Source: Paludibacteraceae bacterium (GTDB lineage: Bacteria > Bacteroidota > Bacteroidia > Bacteroidales > Paludibacteraceae). Taken from it: a stretch of DNA of 44,161 nucleotides. Shown piece after piece: positions 1-8,623 of the stretch. The notes under the pieces are model-generated. The model had not been told where the DNA came from, made no database searches, and saw only the letters and a list, made by a program, of their open reading frames with translations. How positions within the stretch are numbered: the first letter of the stretch is position 1; every line of letters begins with the position of its first letter. The stretch is from assembly GCA_024401435.1 (NCBI GenBank), contig JAKSLB010000027.1, positions 1 to 44,161 of the forward strand, given 5' to 3'. The translations under genes were made by a program, and so were the position numbers.

Positions 1-12
1 TAGACATAATTA

Positions 13-47
13 AACCCCGAAAGTTTTTTTGTCCAACTTTCGGGGTT
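13..47 (-). terminator. Intrinsic terminator after the korDABC operon
   Basis: A perfect 13-bp inverted repeat (13-25 with 35-47, GC-rich CCCCG core) encloses a 9-nt loop. It lies 44 nt past the stop codon of the last operon gene. On the minus strand the stem is followed by a short, imperfect T-rich run, so termination is likely but the U-tract is weak. It could also serve a plus-strand gene arriving from outside the window. Confidence 0.65.
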
Positions 48-90
48 CAGTTCAATTGAGATATATCCTCTTTTAAAAATGAGTTGGCTA

Positions 91-627
91 TTATTTAATA
101 ATTTCCATACCTTTTCTTAAAGCAGCCTCATTCATAGGAATAAGGTGGTGGTGACGTTCAGGAAGAGTCTTTTTAAGACCTTTCAAAACATTTTCCAATT
201 CAACGATAGGTCTGATTTTCAAGAATCCACCCAAAAGGATCATGTTGAAAGACTTGGCAGCGTTCATTTCGATACAAGCATCCATTGCGTTGATTTTGTG
301 AATGTTGATATCTTTTCTGGTTGGTTCTGTTGTGATTCCGTAAGGATCATAGATTAAAGTACCACCAGGTTTAACAGTCTTTTCAAATTTATCCAATGAT
401 TGTTGGTTCAAAATGATAGCAGTATCGTAAGAGTTCAAGATAGGAGAACTGATTTTCTCGTCACTTAAAATAACAGTTACGTTAGCTGTACCACCACGTT
501 GTTCAGGACCGTATGCGGGCATCCAAGTTACCTCTTTGCCTTGCATCAAACCAGAGTAAGCAAGAATCTTACCCATAGAGAGAACACCTTGTCCTCCGAA
601 TCCAGCTATGATAATTTCTTCTTTCAT
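91..627 (-). CDS. korC: 2-oxoacid:ferredoxin oxidoreductase, gamma subunit (KorC type)
   Basis: The 178-aa protein is the gamma subunit of a four-subunit 2-oxoacid:ferredoxin oxidoreductase, a cytoplasmic complex that oxidatively decarboxylates a 2-oxoacid to the acyl-CoA and reduces ferredoxin. It starts with the family's glycine-rich signature GFGGQG (residues 9-14), followed by the AYGPEQRGG segment typical of gamma subunits. Its length is normal for a stand-alone gamma subunit. It is the last gene of a minus-strand operon, 11 nt after the beta subunit, and is followed by a strong hairpin. The substrate, 2-oxoglutarate or branched-chain 2-oxoacids (Vor-like), cannot be decided from sequence alone. 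The fold is shared with IorB encoded at 8032, but the two are clearly different paralogues. Confidence 0.92.
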   Translation of the reverse strand: MKEEIIIAGFGGQGVLSMGKILAYSGLMQGKEVTWMPAYGPEQRGGTANVTVILSDEKISSPILNSYDTAIILNQQSLDKFEKTVKPGGTLIYDPYGITTEPTRKDINIHKINAMDACIEMNAAKSFNMILLGGFLKIRPIVELENVLKGLKKTLPERHHHLIPMNEAALRKGMEIIK

Positions 628-638
628 TTCGTCTGATT

Positions 639-1415
639 TTATTTGTTAGCGTCTTTGTCAATTAAATCTCCAAGAGGATATTGAGGGAACATATTCTCTT
701 CCATCCACTTGTTTGCCTTTTCTGGAGTAAGTTTCCATCCAGATGAACATGTAGAGACAACCTCTACGACGCTTGCACCACCTTTACCGTCCATGCAGTT
801 TTCGAAAGCTTTTCTGATAGCTTTCTTTGTTTTGCGGACAGCAGCTGCGTTTTGTACGCTTTGGCGAGTCACGTAGCGGATACCTTCCAAATCTTTTAAT
901 TGGTTGGTAATCTTCAAAGGATATCCATTTAATTTATAATCACGTCCGTAAGGGCAAGTGGCAGTTTTCATACCTTCGATAGTAGTAGGAGCCATTTGAC
1001 CACCGGTCATACCGTAGATACCATTGTTGATGAAGATGATAGCGATGCTTTCACCACGGTTGCAAGCATGAATTGTTTCAGCTGTACCGATAGCTGCCAA
1101 GTCACCATCACCTTGGTATGTGAACACCAATTTGTTTGGACGAAGACGTTTGATAGCTGTTGCTAATGCAGGTGCGCGACCATGTGCAGCCTCTTCCCAA
1201 TCGATGTCGATGTAGTTGTATGCAAATACTGCACAACCAACAGGGGTTACACCGATTGTATCTTCTACTAAGCCCATTTCTTCGATCACTTCAGCGACCA
1301 ATTTGTGAACGACACCATGGCTACAACCAGGGCAATAGTGCATGGGATTATCGTTCATGATATCTGGTTTCTTATATACCAGATTCTCAGGTTTTATTAT
1401 ATCTTCTAAAGCCAT
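639..1415 (-). CDS. korB: 2-oxoacid:ferredoxin oxidoreductase, beta subunit (TPP-binding)
   Basis: This 258-aa subunit binds thiamine pyrophosphate and carries out the decarboxylation step of the 2-oxoacid:ferredoxin oxidoreductase. Visible marks are the N-terminal CPGCSHG motif (Cys28, Cys31), the GDGD TPP/Mg-binding motif near residue 103 (QGDGDLAAIG), and the downstream NNGIYGMTGGQ segment that completes the cofactor site. The length fits stand-alone KorB proteins. It is translated from the same minus-strand operon, 22 nt after korA and 11 nt before korC. The enzyme lets an anaerobe make or consume acyl-CoA with reduced ferredoxin instead of NADH. Confidence 0.93.
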   Translation of the reverse strand: MALEDIIKPENLVYKKPDIMNDNPMHYCPGCSHGVVHKLVAEVIEEMGLVEDTIGVTPVGCAVFAYNYIDIDWEEAAHGRAPALATAIKRLRPNKLVFTYQGDGDLAAIGTAETIHACNRGESIAIIFINNGIYGMTGGQMAPTTIEGMKTATCPYGRDYKLNGYPLKITNQLKDLEGIRYVTRQSVQNAAAVRKTKKAIRKAFENCMDGKGGASVVEVVSTCSSGWKLTPEKANKWMEENMFPQYPLGDLIDKDANK

Positions 1416-1437
1416 TTTCTTTTTTTGATTAGGTGAA

Positions 1438-2517
1438 TTACATTAATTTAGTCTTCACTGCATTTACAATCTCGTCTGGTGTAAATACGATACCACCCAA
1501 ACGTCCGTAGTGCTCTACTGGAACTTTTCCATTGACAGCCAAACGAACATCCTCTACCATTTGACCTGCATTCAATTCTACAGACAACATAGCTTTAACT
1601 TTGTTTGCGTAGCTTGCAATTGCCTTAGTAGGGAAAGGCCACAATGTGATAGGACGTAATAGACCTAACTTGATACCTTCTTCACGTGCCATTTCGCATG
1701 CCTTTTGACAAATACGAGCAGAGCATCCGAATGCTACCAATAGATATTCTGCATCGTCACAAAGAATCTCTTCGTAGCGAACTTCATTCTCCTCGATTTG
1801 TTTGTATTTTGCTTGAAAACGAAGATTGTTCTGCTCCATAACTTCTGGCTTCAATTCCAAAGAAGTGATGATGTTGTTCTTTCTTGACATCTTTCTTCCT
1901 GTTGCAGCCCATGGACATTGCTTTTCAATTTCTTCGTCAGTTCTTCTTGGCTTGAAATCAGGAAGAACAACTTTTTCCATCATTTGTCCGATTACTCCAT
2001 CGGCTAAGATGATAGCTGGGTTTCTGTATTTGAATGCTAAATCAAAAGCTAAACCAACGAAATCTGCCATCTCTTGTACTGATGCTGGTGCTAACGCAAT
2101 CAAACGATAGTCTCCATGTCCACCACCTTTACAAGTCTGAAAATAATCTGACTGACTTGGCTGAATTGTACCTAATCCAGGTCCTCCACGCATAACATTG
2201 ACAATCAATGCTGGCAATTCTGCTCCTGCTAAGTATGAAATTCCTTCTTGCATCAAAGAAACTCCAGGACTTGAAGAGGAGGTCATAACTTTTTTACCTG
2301 TGGCAGCTCCACCATATACCATATTGATGGATGATACTTCACTTTCTGCTTGTAATACTACCATTCCTGTTGTCTTCCAAGGCTCTACCTCCATAAGAGT
2401 TTCCATAACCTCAGATTGTGGAGTGATAGGGTAACCAAAATAACCATCGCATCCGCAACGAATTGCTGCGTGAGCTATGGCCTCGTTACCTTTCATTAAC
2501 ATAACTTCTTCACTCAT
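1438..2517 (-). CDS. korA: 2-oxoacid:ferredoxin oxidoreductase, alpha subunit (KorA/VorB type)
   Basis: The 359-aa alpha subunit contains the pyrimidine-binding domain and the C-terminal transketolase-like domain of the complex. The diagnostic YPITPQSE motif is at about residues 29-36, and SSSSPGVSLM and GGPGLGTIQPSQSD are the conserved blocks that follow. The length matches stand-alone KorA or VorB; annotation pipelines often call close relatives 3-methyl-2-oxobutanoate dehydrogenase VorB, so substrate naming is uncertain. It begins 5 nt after the ferredoxin-like korD gene, which indicates one transcript in the order D-A-B-C. Confidence 0.92.
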   Translation of the reverse strand: MSEEVMLMKGNEAIAHAAIRCGCDGYFGYPITPQSEVMETLMEVEPWKTTGMVVLQAESEVSSINMVYGGAATGKKVMTSSSSPGVSLMQEGISYLAGAELPALIVNVMRGGPGLGTIQPSQSDYFQTCKGGGHGDYRLIALAPASVQEMADFVGLAFDLAFKYRNPAIILADGVIGQMMEKVVLPDFKPRRTDEEIEKQCPWAATGRKMSRKNNIITSLELKPEVMEQNNLRFQAKYKQIEENEVRYEEILCDDAEYLLVAFGCSARICQKACEMAREEGIKLGLLRPITLWPFPTKAIASYANKVKAMLSVELNAGQMVEDVRLAVNGKVPVEHYGRLGGIVFTPDEIVNAVKTKLM

Positions 2518-2522
2518 CTTAT

Positions 2523-2750
2523 TTAATCAATTTTCGTTTTATACACTGTAATACATCCGTCTGGACATACAATACCACAACTTGCGCAACCTACACACGC
2601 ATCTTCATTTGCCATAATGGCATAATTGTAACCTTTAGCATTAACTTGCTTGGACATTGCCAATACATTGGCTGGACATGCGACAACGCATAACTGACAT
2701 CCTTTGCATCTGTCTTTGTTAACTACAACAGCTCCTTTAATCTTAGCCAT
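2523..2750 (-). CDS. korD: 2[4Fe-4S] ferredoxin-like delta subunit of the 2-oxoacid oxidoreductase
   Basis: This 75-aa protein has two complete 4Fe-4S motifs: Cys15-x2-Cys18-x2-Cys21-x3-Cys25-Pro and Cys52-x2-Cys55-x2-Cys58-x3-Cys62-Pro. That arrangement is a bacterial-type dicluster ferredoxin, used here as the electron-transfer subunit of the oxidoreductase. It is the first gene of the operon, 5 nt from korA. A likely promoter -7 box lies 37 nt upstream of its ATG. A stand-alone ferredoxin would look alike; the position in the operon is the reason for assigning it as the delta subunit. Confidence 0.9.
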   Translation of the reverse strand: MAKIKGAVVVNKDRCKGCQLCVVACPANVLAMSKQVNAKGYNYAIMANEDACVGCASCGIVCPDGCITVYKTKID

Positions 2751-2786
2751 TTTTACTCGTTTTTAATGTCAAAATATTAATATTTG

Positions 2787-2794
2787 CAAAGTTA
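2787..2794 (-). promoter_or_regulatory. Probable -7 box for korDABC
   Basis: On the minus strand this reads TAACTTTG, a match to the Bacteroidota -7 consensus TAnnTTTG, 37 nt upstream of korD. I see no clear TTTG -33 element at the usual 19-20 nt spacing. The rest of 2751-2926 holds no gene. Confidence 0.4.
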
Positions 2795-2926
2795 TAATTT
2801 TTTTTCCTAAATAGTGTTATTCGCTCTTGTTTATTTGTTCATTTTCATACTTGCTTGACATCGATAACCTATTGATATTTTAAATATTGAATAATTGAAT
2901 GTGAGTGATTTCAATATTCATTCAAA

Positions 2927-5164
2927 CTATGAATGACTGACGAAGGTGATTTTGATAGACTTCGTTCCCTGATCTGCGGTTATAACTACCTTGTCTGTGT
3001 CTTCAGTTTGCTCAATTAATTCTTTGTCTGCATATTGCTTCACGATTTTCCATACTCCGTTCTTCCCATTTGTAGAAATGGTTAACGTTCTTCCTTGATA
3101 GTATTTCCCCTTGAAGGATTGCGTGATGAGTGGAATGTCATTGATGCTGAATTGTACGTTAGCCTTTGTTTCGTTATTTAATGTGACAGATATCGTGTCG
3201 CCTAACTGAAAAAACTGTTGCATATCGTAGGGCAGATAATCGATTCGACCCGTTATCCACTCTTTCATCTTTTGTATCTCTTCTGCCCAATTGTGATTGA
3301 CTTGTGGATGATTGGGATAAAGCGCTTTCATATACGGATATTCATATTCAATTAATTGGACGAAACTGTCAATCTCTGCACATACTTTTTCTGCAGAATA
3401 AAAATCTCCTATATAGATTGTCGTTTTGTCTATAAATTCATTTTTGAACTTTTCATTTGCCATCATTACTTGATATAGCTTTACTTGGTTTTCTTTGTTA
3501 GACCAACGTTCTATATAAGGCTCCACACGTAATGCATGGTGTAAATATTCGGATCGATTATAGTTCCAATCTCTGTATGCATATCCTAAACCATAATCGA
3601 GGTCTTTGGCAATCCATTTCCATTGCGTGGCTTCATTACTTTTCTCTTTCCATAAGATACTATTGTTTCCAGGAAAGTCTATATTCATGTGAATGTAATT
3701 CAGTATTTGTAGATTTTGATATTCTTCCATGTCCATCAACTTATAAAGTGTGTCGTAATTGACCACTTCTGAGTTGTATAATTTCACAAGATCGTTAAAT
3801 GCTTCTTTGTCACCTGAGTGTACTTCTTTCCAGTTGCTGATGTGATCGAATTTGTGTTGTGGATGATGATTGGCTTTCACAAAATTACCGTTACTTCTTT
3901 CTCGTATGTTTAGAATTCCTTTGTAAACACCGTTAATGTAGATGATGCATGGCTGTGTGGCACTATAATCCAAATGAACGTAAGGACAGAATGAGTGTTG
4001 GCATATGGCATCTCTCAAGTGTGAGTAGAGAAAGTCTTGTCCGCTATTTCGAAGTTGAATGGATTTGTTTATTCTAACATTCGGTTTTTCGGTCCAAAAA
4101 GGATAATCGAAATTCTTTTTTGAAATTCTTTTGCTGGCATATAAATTGAGTGATTTCAAAGGTACGAATCTAGAACCTGTACCGCCTACTCGAAATTCTA
4201 TGGGTTGATTAATACAGCTTGTTGAGTCTGTGCGTGGGAAGTATTCAACGTTAGCAGGTCGTCTGAAAGCAGCCGACCAATCTTCACTGTAATCGAAGGA
4301 AAGAACACCTTTCCCTTGAATTGTGTCATATAACAAAAGACTATCGGAAACTAATGATAAAACGGGTAGGGTGACGTCTCTTCCATGAAAGATGTAGGAA
4401 TGTGTCTTGGATAGTGGCGAATGCCAATTCTTGGCAAATTGTTTGGCACGAATGATTGTTGTTTGATCGATAAGAAGAGAGTCTGTGAAAATAGGACTTT
4501 TTTCGGTTGGTTCATCACCGTTGGTTGTATACCGTATGATGGTTCCTTTGGGTGCATCCTCTTTAAGTGTTATTTTAAGATAAAAAGGTTTTGAGAAAAG
4601 ACCTCCTTTGACGGAAAATTTAGGGTTTCCTAATAGTTGATGACTGAATTTGGTATCGTTAATTTCGAATGGAGTGGGGTGCATCAAAAATCCCCACAAG
4701 GTATCTTTGGATGGATTCTTGATTTTCCCTTTTTTGCCATAAGAAATGTTAGGAGCTAACATTGCAGGAAGTGCTTTGTGATCAAGTATTTCCCCCTTAG
4801 AATTATATAAAAATAAATGACTGCAACTGTCTGTCTTAATGCGAAAATCAGTGTGATTGCGATCGGATTTCTTGTCGCAATAAATAAGGTAAAAACTATG
4901 AGGATTGATTTTGACAGAATCGGTTAGAGTGTAAGCATGAGAGGCATCAGAGGAGGTTCCAATCTTTAAACCGATGGTGCTTAGTGTGTCATCGGAAAAA
5001 TTGTATAATTCCACCCAAGAATCGGGAAACTCATTTAGATCATCCATAATTCCTGTAGTATTGGAATGCATAATTTCATTGATAATAAGTGTCTGCGCTT
5101 TCGCGATTATGCAAAAGCAAAGAAATGTTATAATGAGATAAACTCTCTGTCGTATGCCTTTCAT
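2927..5164 (-). CDS. Secreted lamin-tail / CotH kinase-like protein
   Basis: The 745-aa protein begins with a cleavable signal peptide (about residues 1-23, ending AKA before QTLIINEIM). Order of domains by eye: a lamin-tail domain (about 23-135, starting LIINEIMHSN), a chitobiase C-terminal/Fn3-like beta domain (about 195-255, YTTNGDEPTEKSP), then a CotH-like kinase domain (about 265-600) with the WKWIAKDLDYGLGY segment that carries the family's Asp-rich catalytic motif. A C-terminal beta-rich tail follows. CotH-fold proteins include spore-coat protein kinases; in Bacteroidota such proteins are exported and their targets are mostly unknown. The gene starts 16 nt after the stop of the alcohol dehydrogenase gene and is probably co-transcribed with it, an unexpected pairing. 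No C-terminal sorting domain is obvious. Confidence 0.82.
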   Translation of the reverse strand: MKGIRQRVYLIITFLCFCIIAKAQTLIINEIMHSNTTGIMDDLNEFPDSWVELYNFSDDTLSTIGLKIGTSSDASHAYTLTDSVKINPHSFYLIYCDKKSDRNHTDFRIKTDSCSHLFLYNSKGEILDHKALPAMLAPNISYGKKGKIKNPSKDTLWGFLMHPTPFEINDTKFSHQLLGNPKFSVKGGLFSKPFYLKITLKEDAPKGTIIRYTTNGDEPTEKSPIFTDSLLIDQTTIIRAKQFAKNWHSPLSKTHSYIFHGRDVTLPVLSLVSDSLLLYDTIQGKGVLSFDYSEDWSAAFRRPANVEYFPRTDSTSCINQPIEFRVGGTGSRFVPLKSLNLYASKRISKKNFDYPFWTEKPNVRINKSIQLRNSGQDFLYSHLRDAICQHSFCPYVHLDYSATQPCIIYINGVYKGILNIRERSNGNFVKANHHPQHKFDHISNWKEVHSGDKEAFNDLVKLYNSEVVNYDTLYKLMDMEEYQNLQILNYIHMNIDFPGNNSILWKEKSNEATQWKWIAKDLDYGLGYAYRDWNYNRSEYLHHALRVEPYIERWSNKENQVKLYQVMMANEKFKNEFIDKTTIYIGDFYSAEKVCAEIDSFVQLIEYEYPYMKALYPNHPQVNHNWAEEIQKMKEWITGRIDYLPYDMQQFFQLGDTISVTLNNETKANVQFSINDIPLITQSFKGKYYQGRTLTISTNGKNGVWKIVKQYADKELIEQTEDTDKVVITADQGTKSIKITFVSHS

Positions 5165-5180
5165 GCTTGTTGTGTTTTTG

Positions 5181-6347
5181 CTATAGTGCGATGGTATATA
5201 TTTTTTCGATATCTTTACTGCTTAAATGAACAAATCCACCAGTTAAGCCGTCTCCGAGACCTAGATTTTCAACAAGTTTTGGAATGTCAGAACCTTTTGC
5301 ACCTAATTCTTTGAAGTTGGTTGGCATACCAATGCTTGAAAGAAATTTTCTAAATGCATTGATACCTTCTTTGGCTGTAATTTCCGGATGTTGATAGTCC
5401 ATTTGACATCCCCAAACGCGTGTGGCAACTTGTGCAAAACGCATAATGTCATGATTCATAACGAACTCCATCCATGCTGGCATAATCACAGCAAGACCTG
5501 CACCATGAGCGCAATCATATAAAGCTGATAATTCATGCTCGATTCTGTGACTGTTCCAATCTTGCTCACGACCTACACCCACAATGTTGTTGTGGCATAC
5601 CATACCCGCCCACATAATATTAGCACGAGCTTCGTAGTTGCTTGGATCTGCGATAACACGTGGAGCCTCTTTTATCATGGTTAATAAAATAGCTTCACAT
5701 AGACGATCTGTTATTTCCACTTCTTTTGTGTTGGTGAAATATCTTTCGAATGTATGTGCCATAATATCTGTTACTCCACATGCTGTTTGATAAGCTGGTA
5801 GTGTACAGGTGAGTTGCGGATTTAAAATGGAAAATTTGGGGCGAATACAATCACCGCTGGCTCCACGTTTCAACATACCGTTTTCTTTGGTGATGACAGA
5901 GTCACCAGACCCTTCGCTTCCTGCTGCTGCAATGGTTAAAATAGTACCAATAGGTAAAGCCTTTTTAGGCGATTTCCCGCTATAAAAATCCCAAAAGTCA
6001 CCCTCGTAAGGTACACCCATTGCAATTGCTTTTGATGAGTCAATGACAGAACCACCACCAACAGCAAGAATGAAATCTATATTTTCTTTTTTGCATATTT
6101 CAATTCCTTTATAAACGAGTGAGTCATGAGGATTAGGTTGAACACCACCTAATTCAATATATGCAATGTTTTCTTTTTCTAATGATAATTTTACACGATC
6201 TAATAATCCAGACTTTTTAGCTGAATTAGACCCATAATGCAAAAGAATTTTTGAGCCACCGAATTTGCGTACATACTGACCACATTCGTTTTCTCTTTCT
6301 TTCCCGAATATGAATTCGGTTGGACTGTAAAAGTTGAAGTTTTCCAT
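5181..6347 (-). CDS. Iron-containing (YqhD/BDH-like) NAD(P)H-dependent alcohol dehydrogenase
   Basis: This 388-aa group III metal-dependent alcohol dehydrogenase reduces aldehydes to alcohols in the cytoplasm. The nucleotide-binding GGGSVIDSSK motif is at 97-106. The metal ligands expected from the E. coli YqhD family are present: Asp194 and His198 in GVTDIMAHTF, His271 in RIEHELSALYD, and His281 in CAHGAGLA. The length is almost the same as YqhD (387 aa). It is the first gene of a two-gene unit with the CotH protein. A TATCTTTG -7 box is found about 70 nt upstream. The physiological substrate (butyraldehyde, other short aldehydes or lactaldehyde) cannot be read from the sequence. Confidence 0.9.
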   Translation of the reverse strand: MENFNFYSPTEFIFGKERENECGQYVRKFGGSKILLHYGSNSAKKSGLLDRVKLSLEKENIAYIELGGVQPNPHDSLVYKGIEICKKENIDFILAVGGGSVIDSSKAIAMGVPYEGDFWDFYSGKSPKKALPIGTILTIAAAGSEGSGDSVITKENGMLKRGASGDCIRPKFSILNPQLTCTLPAYQTACGVTDIMAHTFERYFTNTKEVEITDRLCEAILLTMIKEAPRVIADPSNYEARANIMWAGMVCHNNIVGVGREQDWNSHRIEHELSALYDCAHGAGLAVIMPAWMEFVMNHDIMRFAQVATRVWGCQMDYQHPEITAKEGINAFRKFLSSIGMPTNFKELGAKGSDIPKLVENLGLGDGLTGGFVHLSSKDIEKIYTIAL

Positions 6348-6415
6348 TTTTTTTCTCTTTGAATTTCGTTCGTGATTTATACTATACTTGATGTTTTTTA
6401 TTGATTAGATTTTTG

Positions 6416-6423
6416 CAAAGATA
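6416..6423 (-). promoter_or_regulatory. Probable -7 box for the alcohol dehydrogenase gene
   Basis: The minus strand reads TATCTTTG, matching TAnnTTTG, 69 nt upstream of the start codon. No well-spaced TTTG -33 box is visible, so this is a weak call. Confidence 0.35.
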
Positions 6424-6502
6424 GTTAAATTTTGTTTGTTCTCTTTGGAGAGCAATAACAAAATAGTAGTAGAAATGAATTGTTTTAGAAATGATATGCA
6501 AT

Positions 6503-6539
6503 AAAAAAACGAGGATGCATTTTTTACAATGTATCCTCG
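6503..6539 (-). terminator. Intrinsic terminator of the aspartate aminotransferase gene
   Basis: An 11-bp inverted repeat (6510-6520 with 6529-6539, one mismatch on the minus strand) is followed on the minus strand by seven T residues (6509-6503). It starts 26 nt past the stop codon of the gene at 6566-7762. Confidence 0.85.
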
Positions 6540-6565
6540 CTGTTATTTTATGTTTTGATTTGAAA

Positions 6566-7762
6566 TTATTTCAATACTGCAAGAGCATCTTTGATACGCT
6601 TGAATGCTTCGATTAGGTTTTCTTCAGAAGTAGCGTATGACATACGAATGCACTCAGGAGCACCAAATGCAGCACCACCTACACAAGCGACGTGACCGTC
6701 AACCAATAAATACATTGCTAAATCAGCTGCATTTTTGATAGTGTCACCCTTAGGAGTTTTCTTTCCGTAGTATGATTTACATTCAGGGAATACGTAGAAA
6801 GCACCATCTGGCTTGTTAACTTTGAAGCCAGGGATTTCGCTTGCCATTTTAACAACTAAATCACGTCTGCGCTCAAAAGCTTGACGCATTTTCTCAACGC
6901 AAGATTGATCGCCAAGGTATGCAGCTTCTGCAGCTTTTTGAGCAATAGAACAACAACCAGAAGTGTATTGACCTTGTAATTTGTTGCAAGCTTTAGCAAT
7001 CCATTCTGGAGCAGCAATCCAACCAAGACGCCATCCCGTCATTGCATAACCTTTAGATACACCATTAACAATGATGACACGGTCTTTGATTTCAGGGAAT
7101 TGAGCAATGCTTTCGTGTTTGCCGATATAGTTGATGTGTTCGTATATTTCGTCAGCTAATACGTATACGTTAGGATGCTTTGCTAAAACATCAGCTAATC
7201 CTTTTAATTCGCTTTTTGAGTAAACGCTACCTGTTGGGTTAGAAGGAGAACAAAGAATTAACAATTTAGTTTTAGGTGTAATTGCTTTTTCTAATTGGTC
7301 TGGAGTGATTTTGAAGTTTTGAGAAAGACCAGCTTCGATAATTACGTTGGTACCTTCTGCTAATTTTACCATTTCAACGTAACTAACCCAATAAGGAGCA
7401 GGAATGATAACTTCATCACCTTTATTGATTAAGCACATGACCGTGTTGCAAACTGCTTGCTTCGCACCATTTGAGCATACAATTTGGGTTGGTTCGAAAT
7501 CCAAACCATTCTCTTTCTTCAACTTCTCCACAATAGCCTTACGAAGTGGCATATAACCTGGAACTGGTGAATAGAAAGAGAAATTGTCATCAATAGCCTT
7601 TTGAGCTGCAGCTTTAATGTGATCAGGTGTGTTGAAGTCTGGTTCACCCAAACTTAAATTGATTACATCAATGCCTTGTGCCTTCAATTCTTGGCTTTTT
7701 TGTGACATTGCAAGCGTTTCTGATGGCGAAAGAGCCGCTAAACGATCTGATACTTGATTCAT
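6566..7762 (-). CDS. Pyridoxal-phosphate aspartate aminotransferase (class I)
   Basis: The 398-aa enzyme transfers the amino group between aspartate (or a related amino acid) and 2-oxoglutarate in the cytosol. Class-I aminotransferase signatures are in place: SNGAKQAV (about 98-104), PAPYWVSY (121-128), the Asn of SPSNPTG (Asn175), Asp204 in ADEIYE and the Schiff-base lysine Lys237 in SKGYAMTGWRLGW. These match the Ib-type aspartate aminotransferases common in Bacteroidota. It is a single-gene unit with a well-spaced promoter upstream and a strong terminator downstream, divergent from the iorB operon. Exact specificity (Asp, or a broader Asp/prephenate type) is inferred from resemblance only. 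Confidence 0.9.
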   Translation of the reverse strand: MNQVSDRLAALSPSETLAMSQKSQELKAQGIDVINLSLGEPDFNTPDHIKAAAQKAIDDNFSFYSPVPGYMPLRKAIVEKLKKENGLDFEPTQIVCSNGAKQAVCNTVMCLINKGDEVIIPAPYWVSYVEMVKLAEGTNVIIEAGLSQNFKITPDQLEKAITPKTKLLILCSPSNPTGSVYSKSELKGLADVLAKHPNVYVLADEIYEHINYIGKHESIAQFPEIKDRVIIVNGVSKGYAMTGWRLGWIAAPEWIAKACNKLQGQYTSGCCSIAQKAAEAAYLGDQSCVEKMRQAFERRRDLVVKMASEIPGFKVNKPDGAFYVFPECKSYYGKKTPKGDTIKNAADLAMYLLVDGHVACVGGAAFGAPECIRMSYATSEENLIEAFKRIKDALAVLK

Positions 7763-7848
7763 TTTTATTTTTAATTTTATTTACTTTTATTTTAAAGTAT
7801 TGAAAGTCAACCTGTTATTTGGATTTTTCTTTCTCATTTTTCAATTTG

Positions 7849-7879
7849 CAAATTTATATAAAAATATTATTTGAACAAA
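7849..7879 (-). promoter_or_regulatory. Bacteroidota-type promoter of the aspartate aminotransferase gene
   Basis: On the minus strand TTTG (7879-7876) and TAAATTTG (7856-7849) are separated by 19 nt, the classical spacing of the -33 and -7 elements recognised by the primary sigma factor of this phylum. The ATG is 86 nt downstream of the -7 box. This is the clearest promoter in the window. Confidence 0.65.
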
Positions 7880-7927
7880 AAGATTGTAAAGAAAGTGTTT
7901 TGCTTACTTTTGTCTAATTTTTTTTCC

Positions 7928-7935
7928 TACCTTTG
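7928..7935 (+). promoter_or_regulatory. Probable -7 box for the iorB operon
   Basis: TACCTTTG matches TAnnTTTG about 96 nt before the iorB ATG. Two TTTG motifs lie upstream (7899-7902 and 7909-7912), but with 25- and 15-nt spacers instead of 19-20. The interval 7763-8031 otherwise holds only the divergent promoter at 7849-7879, and no iorA-like reading frame. Confidence 0.4.
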
Positions 7936-8031
7936 CAAAAAACGGAATACATTCTAAGCAAACATCATTTTTTTTGATAAAGTGTATTTCTAATAATGTG
8001 ATTAATAATAAAATTTAAAATAAAGTAAGAA

Positions 8032-8607
8032 ATGAAGACGGATATAATTTTGTCAGGAGTAGGTGGACAAGGTATTTTGTCTATCGCGGCTGTTATAGGT
8101 GAAGCTGCTGTAAAAAATAATTTATATATGAAACAAGCAGAGGTTCACGGTATGAGTCAGCGTGGTGGTGATGTTCAATCAAATTTACGTATTTCGGATC
8201 AACCTATTGCGTCAGATTTGATCGCAAAAGGCTCGGCTGATTTGATAATTTCTTTGGAACCAATGGAAGCACTTCGCTATTTGCCATATTTGAAGGCTGA
8301 TGGTTGTGTTGTTACGAATTGTACTCCTCTTATAAATATACCTGATTATCCATCTATTGATGAAGTTCTTGCTGAAGTGAAGAAAATTAAGAACAATGTG
8401 ATTATTGATGTTGATTCGATTGCAAAGGAAGTCGGTTCTCCTCGCGTTTCTAACATTGTTATGTTGGGTGCGTCTCTTCCATTCTTGGGTATTCCTTCTG
8501 AAATGGTTGAAGATGGTATTCGTTCTATCTTTGGTAGAAAGGGAGAGGAAATTGTCAATTTGAATTTAAAAGCATTGGCTGCAGGTAAATCTGCTTCTGG
8601 TAAATAA
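8032..8607 (+). CDS. iorB: Indolepyruvate:ferredoxin oxidoreductase, beta subunit
   Basis: This 191-aa protein is the small (gamma-domain-like) subunit of indolepyruvate:ferredoxin oxidoreductase, which converts aryl pyruvates from aromatic amino acids to aryl-acetyl-CoA with ferredoxin as acceptor. The nucleotide-binding-like GVGGQGIL motif (residues 9-16) and the VHGMSQRGGDV segment are typical of IorB and distinguish it from KorC. The large catalytic IorA subunit, normally encoded next to it, is absent: the region upstream belongs to a divergent aminotransferase and the next gene is DUF4293. It begins a plus-strand operon with the DUF4293 gene (16-nt gap). Activity would require an IorA encoded elsewhere. 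Confidence 0.87.
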   Translation: MKTDIILSGVGGQGILSIAAVIGEAAVKNNLYMKQAEVHGMSQRGGDVQSNLRISDQPIASDLIAKGSADLIISLEPMEALRYLPYLKADGCVVTNCTPLINIPDYPSIDEVLAEVKKIKNNVIIDVDSIAKEVGSPRVSNIVMLGASLPFLGIPSEMVEDGIRSIFGRKGEEIVNLNLKALAAGKSASGK

Positions 8608-8623
8608 TCTTAATTCTTTTTAT

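Noticed and set aside
3532-3762. Plus-strand frame inside the CotH gene, and similar frames inside clpC, gyrA and topB
   Set aside because: All lie opposite well-supported genes and have no motif of their own.
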